In this document: positions 47,740 through 59,200 of the stretch, one piece after another | How the letters are laid out: the number at the start of each line of letters is the position of its first letter | Numbering within the stretch: position 1 is the first letter of the stretch | Assembly (NCBI RefSeq): GCF_022539315.1 | Contig: NC_066313.1 | Coordinates: 12,465,764-12,529,763 of the forward strand | Length of the DNA stretch: 64,000 nt | From: Serinus canaria | Lineage: Eukaryota; Chordata; Aves; Passeriformes; Fringillidae | Reading direction: 5' to 3' | The notes under the pieces: model-generated | Seen by the model: the letters and a program-made list of their open reading frames with translations, nothing else | The model's database searches: none | Told to the model about the DNA's origin: nothing | Made by a program: the position numbers and the translations under genes

Positions 47740-48150
47740 CCACTTGAGATTATGAAGTTTTATTAGTAAATTACACACTCAGCATGGAAATTGCTATAAG
47801 TTGGTCCCTGACTGCCTATATAAGCACACAGCTGTGAGATTTGGACAAAGCAATAGGGTTAATAGGAAAAGAGAGAGACAGATGAATTAAAGAGAAATAG
47901 ACAGGAAGAAAAGGAGAAAGATCATCACTCCTGGGTCCAGCATTGATCCAGCTGGGGTGTCCAGGGTCCTGTGGTGCCCAAACACATAGGTTTAAATGAG
48001 ATATCTTTTTGTAGATAAGTTTTCCCCATCCTGGAGAGGACGGAAGCTTCTATGCAAATTAGTTTTCATGCACAACCTGTTGTACTAGAACATTCTGGAA
48101 ATTGGTCTTTGGTGGTCTTGTTCACCTCAATGCAGTCCATGCCCACCTCT
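47740..48150 (-). mobile_element. Probable LTR of a passerine ERV
   Basis: The plus strand shows 'AAGTTTTATTAGTAAATTAC', the complement of an AATAAAA signal at about 47758-47764. About 50 bases to the right, GCCTATATAAGC can act as a TATA box on the minus strand. The block 'ATCACTCCTGGGTCCAGCATT' followed by 'GATCCAGCTGGGGTGTCCAG' is one I associate with passerine ERVs. The upstream edge may extend to about 48400. No flanking duplication was found. Confidence 0.5.
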
Positions 48151-49374
48151 CAACCTCACTTCTGACCTTGCGCTGTGTTTATTTCCAGGAGGCAGAACAA
48201 GGATGTTTGTCCTAGAAAAGTGATGCCCTACCTCCCTATGGCCCCTGCTCCAGCCACATTCTGCTCTTTCTCACAGTGTGTTATTGCCAGCAACCCTTGG
48301 CTGTTACTACCAACAGTCCTTGGTTGGCTCCACAGCAATCTCACCATCAGTGCTGGAGACACACATGAACATCTTTTAGGTTTCTGCATTCACTGCTAAA
48401 CGTGGGAAAGTTCATTGTCAGTGTGACCCTTGTAGCAGCTGCCAATGACAGAAATACAGCTGGAATCCACACTCCATAGATTCTTTTATAAAATAAATAG
48501 AAAAGACTCCTTCTCCTGTTATTTTTTTCTCTCCAGTCCATTTCAAAGGCACTCTTCTCTATTTTCAAAAATTAAAAAAATAAATAAAAAATCCCAGTCT
48601 TCAGGAATCCTCAACTGTGTTTCTAGCTGGTGTGGAAAGAAGAGAACAAACAGCAACATTAATTTTGCTAAGGTGAGGTTTGCTCAAATAAGTCTTTGAG
48701 AAGAATGAAGTGTTTCATAAGTATGGATGTGTACAGGCACCTGTGTACATCGTGTTGCAGAAATTATGAACTCTGGACATCCTCAACTGCTTACCTGTAC
48801 TAGCTTAGATGAAACAGGACACGTCTTGTAGTGGCCTATTTAGCCTGACTTGGATCAGAGAATGCTCATAAGAGTTTGAGAAGAAAACAACCCTCTAGCT
48901 CAGCTGACAATTATGTTCTTTCCTGTGTAGTACACCTGTACCCAGAGGCTGCAAGCTTTCATGCCTTGTTATGAAGTCATTTCTGTGTCACAGTAATTCA
49001 AAAGAATCCTTGATGGGAAGTCACATTTTTACTGCCTCAAAGGTTAGACGCAGATACATGAACATGGAGCAAAAACGGAGAGATCTTTTGACAGAGTCTT
49101 TGCTCCTAAGATACAGAATTTGCTGTCTAAACACCTTTTTTTTTTTTTAATAACTTTGCTTTTCTTTCCCAAATCAATGCAAAAAAAAAAAGTGTTAAGT
49201 GAGCATATGACTCATGCACTTCACAGCACAATCCTGGCATCTTTTCATGAATACAGTTACAATCACAATCTGTTGTCATATATATAATAGAAACATAGAA
49301 AAATACTAATGAAAGTATCCAAAAAAATACTCAGAAATATGGATAAATGTAAAATCATTCATGCAGCTGTCCTG
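48151..49374. other. Mixed sequence, possibly ERV-related at its left end
   Basis: The part at 48151-48420 is GC-richer and may be upstream U3 of the LTR to its left. The rest is AT-rich and unique, with T- and A-runs at about 49138-49149 and 49181-49191. No gene was recognised. Confidence 0.35.
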
Positions 49375-49807
49375 AATTAACCTTTCCCCTCAACTACCTA
49401 GAAGGAAGATGATGGTGGATTCAGACTGACTGCTACCAGCAGTCAGTTCTCCTTTAGTAAAAACCTTCATTCCTTTTCTCTGTACCCTTTCCTAGAGGCA
49501 GCTACTTACAACAGATTCCTTCTCTTCTTCCTTCCTTAGTCGTTCTTCTGCAGCACCATCCAACTCCTTCCATGACCCTTTAACTCTGTTTGTCCCTCCT
49601 ACAGCACTTTACTGGCTCTGTCCCTCACACAACCACACAACTCCTCCTCCTCTCAGCACCAGCTCCCAACCAGCTAACCCACTGTTTTATATCACACTGG
49701 ACACAACTGTGATCTGTTAAGGGCAAGCCTGTTCCCACTCTTTGGTAATTAGCACAGCTGCAATTCATCAGGGGGGCTGCCTTCAGCACTATCCCCATTC
49801 TCTTACA
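49375..49807 (-). mobile_element. LTR of a passerine endogenous retrovirus
   Basis: On the minus strand the element starts TGTAAGAGAATGGGG at 49807. It then shows a conserved U3 (complement of 'GGGGGGCTGCCTTCAGC'), a TATA box TATAAAACAG at about 49683-49692, and a downstream G-rich leader (complement of 'AACCAGCTAACCCACTG' and 'CTCCTCCTCCTCTCAGC'). This layout agrees with an LTR I remember from songbird genomes. The low-coordinate end is not resolved and no duplication was found. Confidence 0.62.
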
Positions 49808-52800
49808 ATCTGTCCTTCCACAGGAAGAGATTATTCCATTTGTGTTTGACTGTCAGCTTGGCCTCTTAGTGAAAATACTTTCCAATTTCCATTCCCTTTT
49901 AGAAAAGTTCCCAAACATGTACCTTTGATGATAAGAAACGTTACATTAGTCACTGTTGAAGACTTTCATGCTAGCGAATTAGTGAATTGTGTTTGTTTCT
50001 ATTTTGGCAAAAACATTCAATCATGTCAGATGTTTCCTGGTTACTAAAGTTCATAAACTGACTTCTGGTCCAGAACTTGTCCTGTTCATAAATATAAAAT
50101 AGTAAGAATTTTTTTAAGTAATCAGCGCACCACTTTTAGTTGAGACAGGGATATGTGTCCAAATAGATTGATCCATGGACTGAAAACACCACTGAAAGGC
50201 TGAATTGTCACTATATGCAAAGTCTTGACTATTTTGAAATATTTGTCACAGATTTTTATAACCCATTTGAAGGAATTCTAAAACCTGTGAGTAGTAGATG
50301 ACTAGATGTGCCATGCAACTCAGACAAGGATTAGAAAAATTAGGAAAAACACCAAACAAATACCAAAGGAATACATTTTCTGGAGATTCAACAATATGTT
50401 GTAAAATATTGCACAGCAGGCATCTTGAAATTAAACAGTGAAAGAAAACTGGTAATTGTGTTTAGGCATGTCAAACAATTTCACTCAATTGGGCAAAAAG
50501 GCTGATAACTAATTTTGTAGAAAAAAGAAATTTTTCCCAGTTTAAGAATTTAATAGTCAACAGAAGGAAAAATAAAAAAAAAACACTTTGAAAAAGAATG
50601 TTCAGATACTCATTTTTTCAAAGCAAATAAAGGCTGGTGAAGAAGAAAGGTGAGATATAGAATCAAACATGGTTTCAGCTATTGCTTAAGTAATCTGAAA
50701 CAGATCTAAAACACTTGTTGCCATAACATCAAAGGAAAATGCATTCTAAAATGACCAGTCTAGAACTATAACTGGAACAGACTTATGTGGAGGGAAGGCA
50801 GTAATGTGCCAATTCAGGAACCTTTAAATTAACTTCTTTTGAAGGCACAGGTGATGTATAAATATAGACAAGAGACATGCAATAAGCAGACTGAGTAGCA
50901 TTAGGGATTTTAACATGAACCTAAACTAAGCCATTTATAAAAATATGTACTAACACAAGGAGTTACAGGGAGACTGACAAGCTCCATGAGTGAAATCTTG
51001 CTGTCAGTGAGTTTGTGGAGGCTGTCTCTTTTTAAAACTAATTATTGCATCCACTTAAATCACATACCTAAAACTATAATGAGAGAAATATATGAGATTT
51101 TTACAGTATTCTTTATTCACTGGTTTAAGACCTTTAGATAAACTAATTTATCAACTGGAGATGGATTTCTCTTTAAGAAATGAATGGAATATGACCTTTT
51201 CCAAGGATTCTGATGCAAAACAGGTGGCTTAGAGAAAATTTGCAAATATGGATAGGTATAATTTAGGAACTCTAGCCTCATGGCTCCATTTCATAGGGTA
51301 GAAAAGCATGAAGCTTTTTTAGGGATTTTTAGTTTGTTTAGAGCCATTATGAAAAACCTCCACTAAATGTGAAAAATCCATTCCAGAATTAGACAAAACA
51401 AAATTTAAACCCCTCTTCATGATTCGTGACTAGTGCCAACATTTCAGTCACCATATTGCTGGGAGCAAAACACATGGCACAAGTGTGAGGCTCCTTTCCT
51501 CTTCTCTTGATGAAGATGCTGCACTCAAAATTTAGCTGAAAAAGCAGTTTTGTTTTCTTGTCAGAACTGAACTGTATTTCCAAATCATCTGGTCTATCTT
51601 CTCCGTGATGACTGGCAAAGGGAAAAGTACTCAAAACCAACAACAAAATTAGCTCTAATCACATGTTCTTTAATCCCAGCAAAGTAATTCATCTCCTGTT
51701 GCAGCACCTAATACATCTTGTTCCTGATTTGTACTACAAGAAAAGCAAATCAGGACCTTTGTTGGCCAGCCACGTGTGTCAGTGTGTGGCACAGGATGAA
51801 ATCTGTCCACACCTGCAGCCTGAGAACAGACCCATAGGTAAGAGAGGAATAATCTTTCTCCAGACTAGCAGCAAATTAGTCTCTGAACAGCCAGGACAAG
51901 TGGTTGTTCTCGAGTTAGGAGAGGTCCTCAAAACACCCCTCTTAAACTAAAATTAGTAAATTAAATTTTGCATTCCAAGAAAACTGAGAAAGTGCAAACC
52001 CAGTTAATAGTAAATCATTGGCCCCAAAGCTATTACACCCCATGTGTGTGTATGTGTCTGTGTGTCTGTGTGAAAGGTTGTTTCCAGTCAGCTGTAGGAA
52101 GCTATTGAGTCTTATTCAGAGCATTTTTGAGATCTGGATCAGAATGAATGCCTGCCGATGCCTTTTATCAAAGACAGGAAACTCCTACTCATCACCCAGC
52201 CAGCTGCTGCTGTTATCAGCTCATTTGCTGCTTCCTCTCTCCCCTTCAGGAGACTTCTTGGGAGCAGAGTGCACACTTTGTCTGTATGAGGAAAACCAGA
52301 TTAAAATAGAGCAAAAGACCAAGTAAGCATGAGGTTGGTTTCGCTGTTCGATTAATTAAAAAGAGGAAAATTGCTGGATATCATACTGTATTTTATTGTG
52401 CATTGTTTCTGCCAAACACTTCTGACACTGGTTCAGCACTGCTCCCATCTCCCTTGAGCCTGGCATGGCAGCAGGAAATGCCAACAGCTTTCAAAGGGAA
52501 AGGGCAAGTGTTAATCCTTACAGAGCCCCTTGGAAATAAATAATAATAAACAATTAAAAAATTTTAAAAATTCACTCTTGTAATCTCCAGGACTAAAGAG
52601 AGCATCTAATTTCTTTTATTATAAATTTTTAAGAAGAAAACTTTAGAAGGAATGAAAATATAATTAATAAAAGGTGGTGTTTTCACTGAGGGAGGTAAAT
52701 AGAAAATGACAAAAATAACCCTCTTTATGTGATTATCTTTGTCTCAATAAATTTCAGGAGGGTTCTTCACTGAGATCAGTTACAGCTAAAAACTAAACAA

Positions 52801-53859
52801 GTGAGATTGAATGGTCACAATATACTCTTCCCACTCACAGAACTCTTATATTAAATAAGCAGTTCATTTAAACATTATGACAAGATGCTTTTCAATATAT
52901 TGACTGATTACTGTGATAAAAATGTGATTATATAAAGCATCTTTTTGTAACAAGCAAACCAGTCATTTTCTTAAGTGTGCACCGTTATAAGAAAACAAAA
53001 GCAAATTTTAGCACCACATATATATACATTCTTCATGGTTATGGAAGATTAATTATTACCAAGAATCAGAATTTTAAAGGTAATCTATAAATTGTTGTGT
53101 TGAGAAAATTACTAACAGGGGATATACTGATGGAGCAGACTGTGACAGAATAAATTCTTTGTCAGCTTATGCTGGTTTTCTTCTTAGTTAAGACAAGGTC
53201 CTTGACACTGCACTCAATGATAATTAAAAGATACACACCTGGTTGAAACCAGTCTGCTAAGTACACATAAAATCAATGGAGAAGCAAAGAGGAAAATTGT
53301 CCACATGTAAGACAAGTGTCCAAGACAGTTTGGTTTAACTGGCCTCAAGAAAACTCTAATTCTCACTGTGGCCTACAGAGAGAAACCAGTGATTTACCTA
53401 AAAAAAACTACAGACAATGTGGTTCAATAGTTTGTGATTTTTAAGGAACACCAGGGAGAAAATATGCCGCTATTTGTACCTGAAAAATAAATTCTCTGTG
53501 TTATGGGGATGTGGCTGAGACTGGTGTTGATGGAAGTTGAAGGTATAACATATAAAGAATATGTTTCTTGTTGACCAATATATTCTAGAGGCATGCTGAA
53601 GGGCAATTAGATTGGTTTGGGATAGGTTGTTCCAGCACCAAGAGGCATCAGTGGCTTAGGTGGTGACTAGAACATGGCACTGTCCAGTGTTAAAAGTCCA
53701 CCTGTACATTTCTGTATGCATGCATGACAGCACAAACACTGTCTTGGAGCCTGTTCCTTTAAGCATGGCAATTTAATCCTAGAAATCACTTGGATTAATG
53801 CAGTGGCAGAAAAGGGGCAAATTTTTATCCCTCTCAGTTTCCAGAGGCAATAAAGAAAA
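49808..53859. other. AT-rich unique sequence
   Basis: No gene or repeat family was recognised. A (GT)n-like patch with TGTCTG interruptions lies at about 52040-52072, and an alternating TA patch at about 53020-53030. Open frames at 51389-51646 -, 51663-51950 + and 52018-52326 + have no identifiable domain. Confidence 0.4.
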
Positions 53860-54078
53860 TCATAGAATGATTAAGGTTGGGATAGGCCTCTAAGATCATT
53901 GAGTCCAACCTGTTTACAAACACCGTCATATCAACTAAACCATAGCATTGTGCTGCATCAAGTTGTTTCCTCAGGATGTCTAGGGATGGTGACTCCACCA
54001 CTTCCCTGGGCAGCCAATTCCAGTGCATGGTAACCATTTCAGTGAAGAAATTCTTCCTGTGCTTTGGTGCCACATGAA
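53860..54078 (-). mobile_element. CR1 LINE 3' portion with ORF2 C-terminus
   Basis: The left edge 'AATCATAGAATGATTAAGG' is the antisense CR1 tail, followed by 'GAGTCCAACCTGTTTAC'. The minus-strand open frame (53834-54073) contains KNFFTEMV, HWNWLPREVVESPSLDI and KQLDAAQ, which correspond to the end of CR1 ORF2. It uses the variant seen in the Y/X-like avian subfamilies rather than the one at 32.8 kb. It is 5'-truncated at about 220 bp. Confidence 0.88.
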
Positions 54079-55319
54079 CTCTTCATGTGAATGTTTCTAA
54101 ACGTTTAAGGATTTCCTAAGTCAAGTTAGACTGTATACTCTTGTTTTCTCTTGTAAAAATGTAACTATACTTAGTTACCAAATGCAGGGATGTGGAAAAC
54201 TTTGAAAATAATAACACAATCACGCAAGAGCTTTAAACAAATTCAGTCTCCACTCTATCAAAAATGAGATGATCACTAATTATTTATGGTTCATTTTGCA
54301 GGACTATCCAGCTGCTCATTTTGAATGTTGTGGTGGACAGCACAGCTGCATTTTGCAATGCATGATATAAGAGGAAGAAATCTAGCTTGACTCAAATATT
54401 CAAATACTTAAATTTCCTTTTCAGTTTTGTCAATGTGATTGGTGTTAGAGTTTGCTTTTGTCCCCTTGGCTAAATATCCCTATTTCCATTTGCACTTCAA
54501 AATCATAAACTACTTCTCAACAACTTCCTCCATGTCAAAATCTCCATTTTAACCAGCTGCAGAAATATCTGGTGCCTCAAAATAAAACTGTTTTGACGTT
54601 AAAAACACTGTCGAGTAGAACAGAACAAGGGATATTTCCAATGCTTCAGCAATTCAAAGGTCACTAGATGAGCATTAGAAAAAAATCAAACCTGTCACAG
54701 CACAGTGATATCTTTTTCTTTTCAATAAGTTTGTTGCATTATGAAATAACATGGCATGTGTTGACACAAGTCTTGACACATTAACCAGAAGGAGTTACAA
54801 TCCTCTGTATGCCTTGTGTGACTTGACATAATATTTGAATAGTGAGACACAATATGCTGTCAGGAGTTTTTCTGTCAGCCTGGGGTATGTTAGTTCTGTG
54901 TAATTGCACCAAAGCACTTCTGACCTTTTGAAATTGCCAGATTTATACCACTGTCTGTCACTTTATAATTTCTCACACATATAGATGTGTATTTGTATGG
55001 GTGTGTAAACCTGTGACAGATGGTTAAATTACAGTGTCTACTATTAAAAAATCTAGAATTTCCAATACAGGCAAAATCCCTGGTATTAACTGTGAGTTAA
55101 CATTTTCAGGCTACCAGATGCTCACCAAGCCACTGTCACCTTACTCAGGTCCTCTCACCAGGACCAGAGGAGAAAATACAGTGAAAAAACTCTTGGAAAA
55201 AACAAGGTAAGGGAGATTGCTCATTAATTATGGCCATAAGAAAACCAGACTTGAGTTGGGGAAATCAATTTAATTCAATTCAATTCATTTTGAAACAGAG
55301 CAGGATAATTAGAAACATC
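54079..55319. other. AT-rich unique sequence
   Basis: No gene was recognised. A short (AATTC)n-like patch lies at about 55268-55290 next to the following CR1. Confidence 0.4.
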
Positions 55320-55500
55320 CCCCGGAACACTGAAATCCACTCCTCCTGTCACTGGTTACCTGGGGGAAGAGCCAAACCCCCACCTGGCTACAACCTCTTT
55401 TCCAGTTGTTGTGGAGAGCGATAAGGTCTCACCTGAGCCTCCTTCCCTCCAGGATAAACAACCCAGCTCCCTCAGCTGCTTCTCACAGGACTTGCAAAAC
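55320..55500 (-). mobile_element. CR1 LINE internal 3' fragment
   Basis: Strong matches to antisense CR1 are 'CACTGGTTACCTGGGGGAAG', 'CCCCCACCTGGCTACAACC', 'GAGAGCGATAAGGTCTCACC', 'TGAGCCTCCTTCCCTCCAGG' and 'CCAGCTCCCTCAGCTGCTTC'. It lacks the terminal 3' tail, so the element was broken on the left. A run of about 23 T (55508-55530) follows. Confidence 0.87.
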
Positions 55501-55507
55501 CAAGGGA

Positions 55508-55530
55508 TTTTTTTTTTTTTTTTTTTTTTT
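55508..55530. repeat. Poly(T) tract
   Basis: An uninterrupted run of about 23 T lies between two CR1 pieces. CR1 normally ends in ATTCTATG repeats rather than poly(A), so this is probably a slippage expansion rather than a LINE tail. Confidence 0.9.
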
Positions 55531-55671
55531 GTGCAGCATTGCTTGTATCTTCTCAGATCTGTCCTTAAAGGAAACCATTCTAAGTGAGGGGTTCAGTGGC
55601 TGCAAATCTGGAGGTAGAAGGAAACAGATTTATTTGTCCAAAAGGAGCACCTCTGTGAAGAAGGTATTTAC

Positions 55672-55732
55672 AGCCATAGAATAGTTTGGGTTGGGAGAGA
55701 CTTTAAAGATCATCTAGTTCCAACATTTTAAA
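55672..55732 (-). mobile_element. CR1 extreme 3' end
   Basis: 'CATAGAATAGTTTGGGTTGG' and 'GAGACTTTAAAGATCATC' with 'TAGTTCCAAC' are the antisense of the last 60 or so bases of CR1. It is separate from the fragment at 55320-55500, because order and spacing do not fit one copy. Confidence 0.8.
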
Positions 55733-55971
55733 TTCTTCAAGCCTGTGGGAAAAAAACAAAACAAAAAACCACAAACAGAGAAGGATATGACTCTTAGTTC
55801 TGTTCCTTTATTTTACACTGAGTTTTCATTGGATGGAACTCTTCAGCATGATTTAGAGTTCCCTTTGGTCAGTGCTGCAATTTGCAGTAAAGTTCCATTC
55901 CCATCCTTTCTTTGCTTCCCTTCCATACATTTCCAGGAGCATAACACACTCAGCAATGCCCACACAGACTG

Positions 55972-56005
<34 letters not shown>

Positions 56006-56188
56006 GCTTCCTGTGCTTTAAGTTGCTCGTCCACTGTAGTAGCAGAAGCAATATGTTTATTTAGTTCTGGGGCAGTGAACAAAAAGGAATCCATGGGATC
56101 TGGGTAGCTTCACAAATAAATGTATATTAAGAACAGGTTCAGAAGTTTACATCCGTGCATTTTTCCTAAATACCTTTTTCGACAAAAG
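55733..56188. other. Unique spacer containing a CA microsatellite
   Basis: An A-rich patch (AAAAAACAAAACAAAAAACC) lies at about 55749-55770. No gene was recognised. Confidence 0.4.
55973..56002. repeat. (CA)n microsatellite
   Basis: About 14-15 perfect AC/CA dinucleotide units. The minus-strand open frame across it reads a Cys-Val run and is an artefact. Confidence 0.95.
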
Positions 56189-56228
56189 ATGTCTGTAAAT
56201 AGATCCTTTTGGATCTATTTACAGACAT
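56189..56228. repeat. Perfect inverted repeat, 18-bp arms, TTTT loop
   Basis: ATGTCTGTAAATAGATCC at 56189-56206 is exactly complementary, reversed, to GGATCTATTTACAGACAT at 56211-56228, with TTTT between. No mismatches occur in the arms. One further G:T and one A:T outside could extend an RNA stem to 20 pairs. The stem is shorter than a usual microRNA precursor. I know no repeat family with this sequence. Confidence 0.97.
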
Positions 56229-59200
56229 TTGCTTTCTTGTGCTTTCAAAAAACATCCTAACAGCTAGGATGCTAATTCAGTTCATAGTTTCTGGTGAAGA
56301 AAACTAAAACTGGAAAAATTCCAAAACCAAATATTATTTGCTTTTTGACCCAAACCTAAAATGAAGGTTCTTCTATGAATCCAGTATTTTATAAAAGCAT
56401 ATACAAACAAAAGAGTAGGTGTTCCAAGATACCATTCATGTGGAATGCTAACAAGTAGCAATAAACCTTAAAAAAAAGGAAGTATAAAAATGGATTTTAA
56501 AGATGTTTTCAGAGAAATGTTATGAGGTTAGAAGGATCATCTCGAATACAAACCATCAATTTTCTGGCACTTTTATCATAGAGTTTCTGATTTCTTGTTG
56601 AGGTTTTGTTACCTGATGTGTCAGATGAGTTTTGATCCTGACAAAAGGAAAGATAATGCTAAATATATTCTTTCAAAAATCAATAGATTCTAACATCATA
56701 AACAACTTTTTTGGACCTACAAAGGATATTAATAAGAGCTACATGGAGAGATTAAAGGATCTTTTTTCTGTGGAGGGTTCTTTAGATTTCTCTTCATTAA
56801 CTGGAGGTGCCTTATTTCACTAAGGGATCAGATCCACACTCATCCTGAACTGAGATGGTACCACTGTCTCCAGCAAAGATTAGCACATTTATTTATGCTT
56901 CTTGAGACTCTGGACAGTTACTGTTTACACATCAATTTCCAGGGACAGGAATTTATTTCCTTCCCATTCCTCTGAAACACAACATTGTGATAATATAAAA
57001 GATGCCTAGAGTGTGGTCTCTTATGAAGAGGATCTTTTTTCCTGCTTTATTAATCTTCCTCAGGAATGTGTACCTGGAGAGAAGAAATGCTTTTCCTCAG
57101 TCACAGACACATAAGTCTTTGAAATTTAGTCTTTGGAGAAAACCCTTTTTGTATTGTACAGAGTCATACTGTGAGTAACAAAGTCCATAAATAAAAGAGT
57201 GCCACAGAGCTCACGGGTTATCTGTTTAACAACGACAACTTTGTTCTTCTTGCTAATTTAACACATTTTGGTATGCTAAGATTCCGTGATTTAATCATTC
57301 TTAACAATAGATTAAAATGATTCCCACTGAGATTTGAAAAGCAAGAGCAACCAGAACATAGGCCTAAATCAATGTGTGCCCTGCAAGCAGGCTGAAAATT
57401 AGAAAAGATTGAATAGTCTATTTTTTTTTTTTTGCATGAAAATTAAATTAAAAGTGGTAGGAAGTCTCTTATTTCTTTATGTTTCCTGGAATATATTTGC
57501 AAAAATAAGGTCTATTGACACCAATGAGAATTTAGGCATTAAGTTAGATTAGATTATCCCTTATGGAAATTTCAAAATGAAAGAGAAATAAATCCTTGGA
57601 TTTATTTTGACTGAATAAGATGAGGTTCTTAATTAGTTTTATTTAATATTTTAGCTTTACTATGTGCTTCAGTTACATGATTATTAGGTTAATTTATCAA
57701 TGAAATTAAATAATTGTAGAAAAAAATCTGAATTCACTGTATAACTCCTCATCAGCTTGTAAAGTCTAATTTGAAATTTATTTCTAACTAAAACATACAG
57801 AAGGTGCTAAGAATTTGTTTAATCATTGTTCTAAAGGAACTCTTTTAATAGCTCTAAACACTTTGCTGATTCTATCCCCAAAACAGTTTTCCATGAAACA
57901 GGTTAGGGAAAGGAACACCTCTTGGAGGGCTTTGATCCCTTACAGCTGACAGATGCCACAAGGAAGTTCTAAAACAGCAAAGGAGAGATTGCCAATCATC
58001 CAGCAGGTCAAGACAAGCAGAACTAAATACTCTGTAGGGCAGGAGGGAAATTTTTCAGCTCTCCTGCTTTCTCCATGAGATTTATTTAGCAGACCTCTGT
58101 TTGGGACTTGCTTTCTGGAGCAGCATTTATTCCAGGAGGAATAATGCAGCCTCTCTTCAGTCCTTGGATCTTGTATCAAAGACATGTATGAGGGGCTACT
58201 GCTTTGGGCACAAGAAAAGCTGCAGAATAATAAACATCAGACAAGTATTTAGTCAAAGGATGGCTCTTCCTCCTAAAATTGCTTCTCCTGACATGAGGAT
58301 GGGGAGGTTCTGCAGCCCAACACAAGGAATTGAGTGAATTGAGTAAGTACTGGCTTTGAAGTTTTGGAGATGTGAAATAGGCTGAAACCAAATGGAAACT
58401 ATTCTTACATATTTTAAAATGCTTTTTAAATACCAAAGAAAAAATATTTCAATTTAAAAAATTAAATTTACTTAAATACATATAGGTGATTTAACTTTAT
58501 TTTTTCAAAACCAAATGGTTCCATTTGTAGCTCTGGGGATATGAATTGGAGAGGGAGGGAAAGCAGCAGGCAGGTAACTGGGGGATGGTTCATTTCTGCT
58601 GACACTATGGGTAGTGGAGCATCAATTGTGAAAAATCGAACCTGACACTATTGATGAGACTGGAAATATGACAAAAAATTCCAATATCTCTTTCATTTAT
58701 TTCATGGATTCGTGGACTTTAGAGGGCAGAGGGGGACAATTATAACCACATCATCTGCCTGCTTCTATTACATAAGTCATGCAACTTTCTTGATTTAACT
58801 TCTGTGGGTGAAATGAAATATAAATTGTTCTAATACTTTAAAATGTGAATTATTCCTTAAAAAAATATGTCTGTCTACAACTTCCATATGCCATAATTCA
58901 TTATAAACTTTCCTGCTATATTTGAGAATCCTCCTAATAATTTTTGTTACATGATTTCTTATTACCTCTAATCAAATCCCACTTAATGAGTGAGGGAATC
59001 AGTGCATATTTTGTGAATTCTGTTTTATGCTATGAAATCTTTACATATGGACAACTTTCACCTCACTATTGAGCTTTTCTACTTCTCTCTACAAATTTTG
59101 TGCCTCAGGTTTGAGGAGAAATTCTGAGATTAAATGCCACAGAATTAAAAATAACAAATTAGGAAAACATTTAAAAATTGAAGCAAACTAACAGAGCAGA

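Noticed and set aside
53834..54073. 79-codon minus-strand frame as a host gene
   Set aside because: It is CR1 ORF2 C-terminal sequence, 5'-truncated.
55843..56094. Minus-strand frame with a Cys-Val run
   Set aside because: It is the CA microsatellite in translation.
56189..56228. Rho-independent terminator or microRNA precursor
   Set aside because: The host is eukaryotic, so a bacterial terminator makes no sense. The stem (18-20 pairs) is shorter than typical animal precursors.
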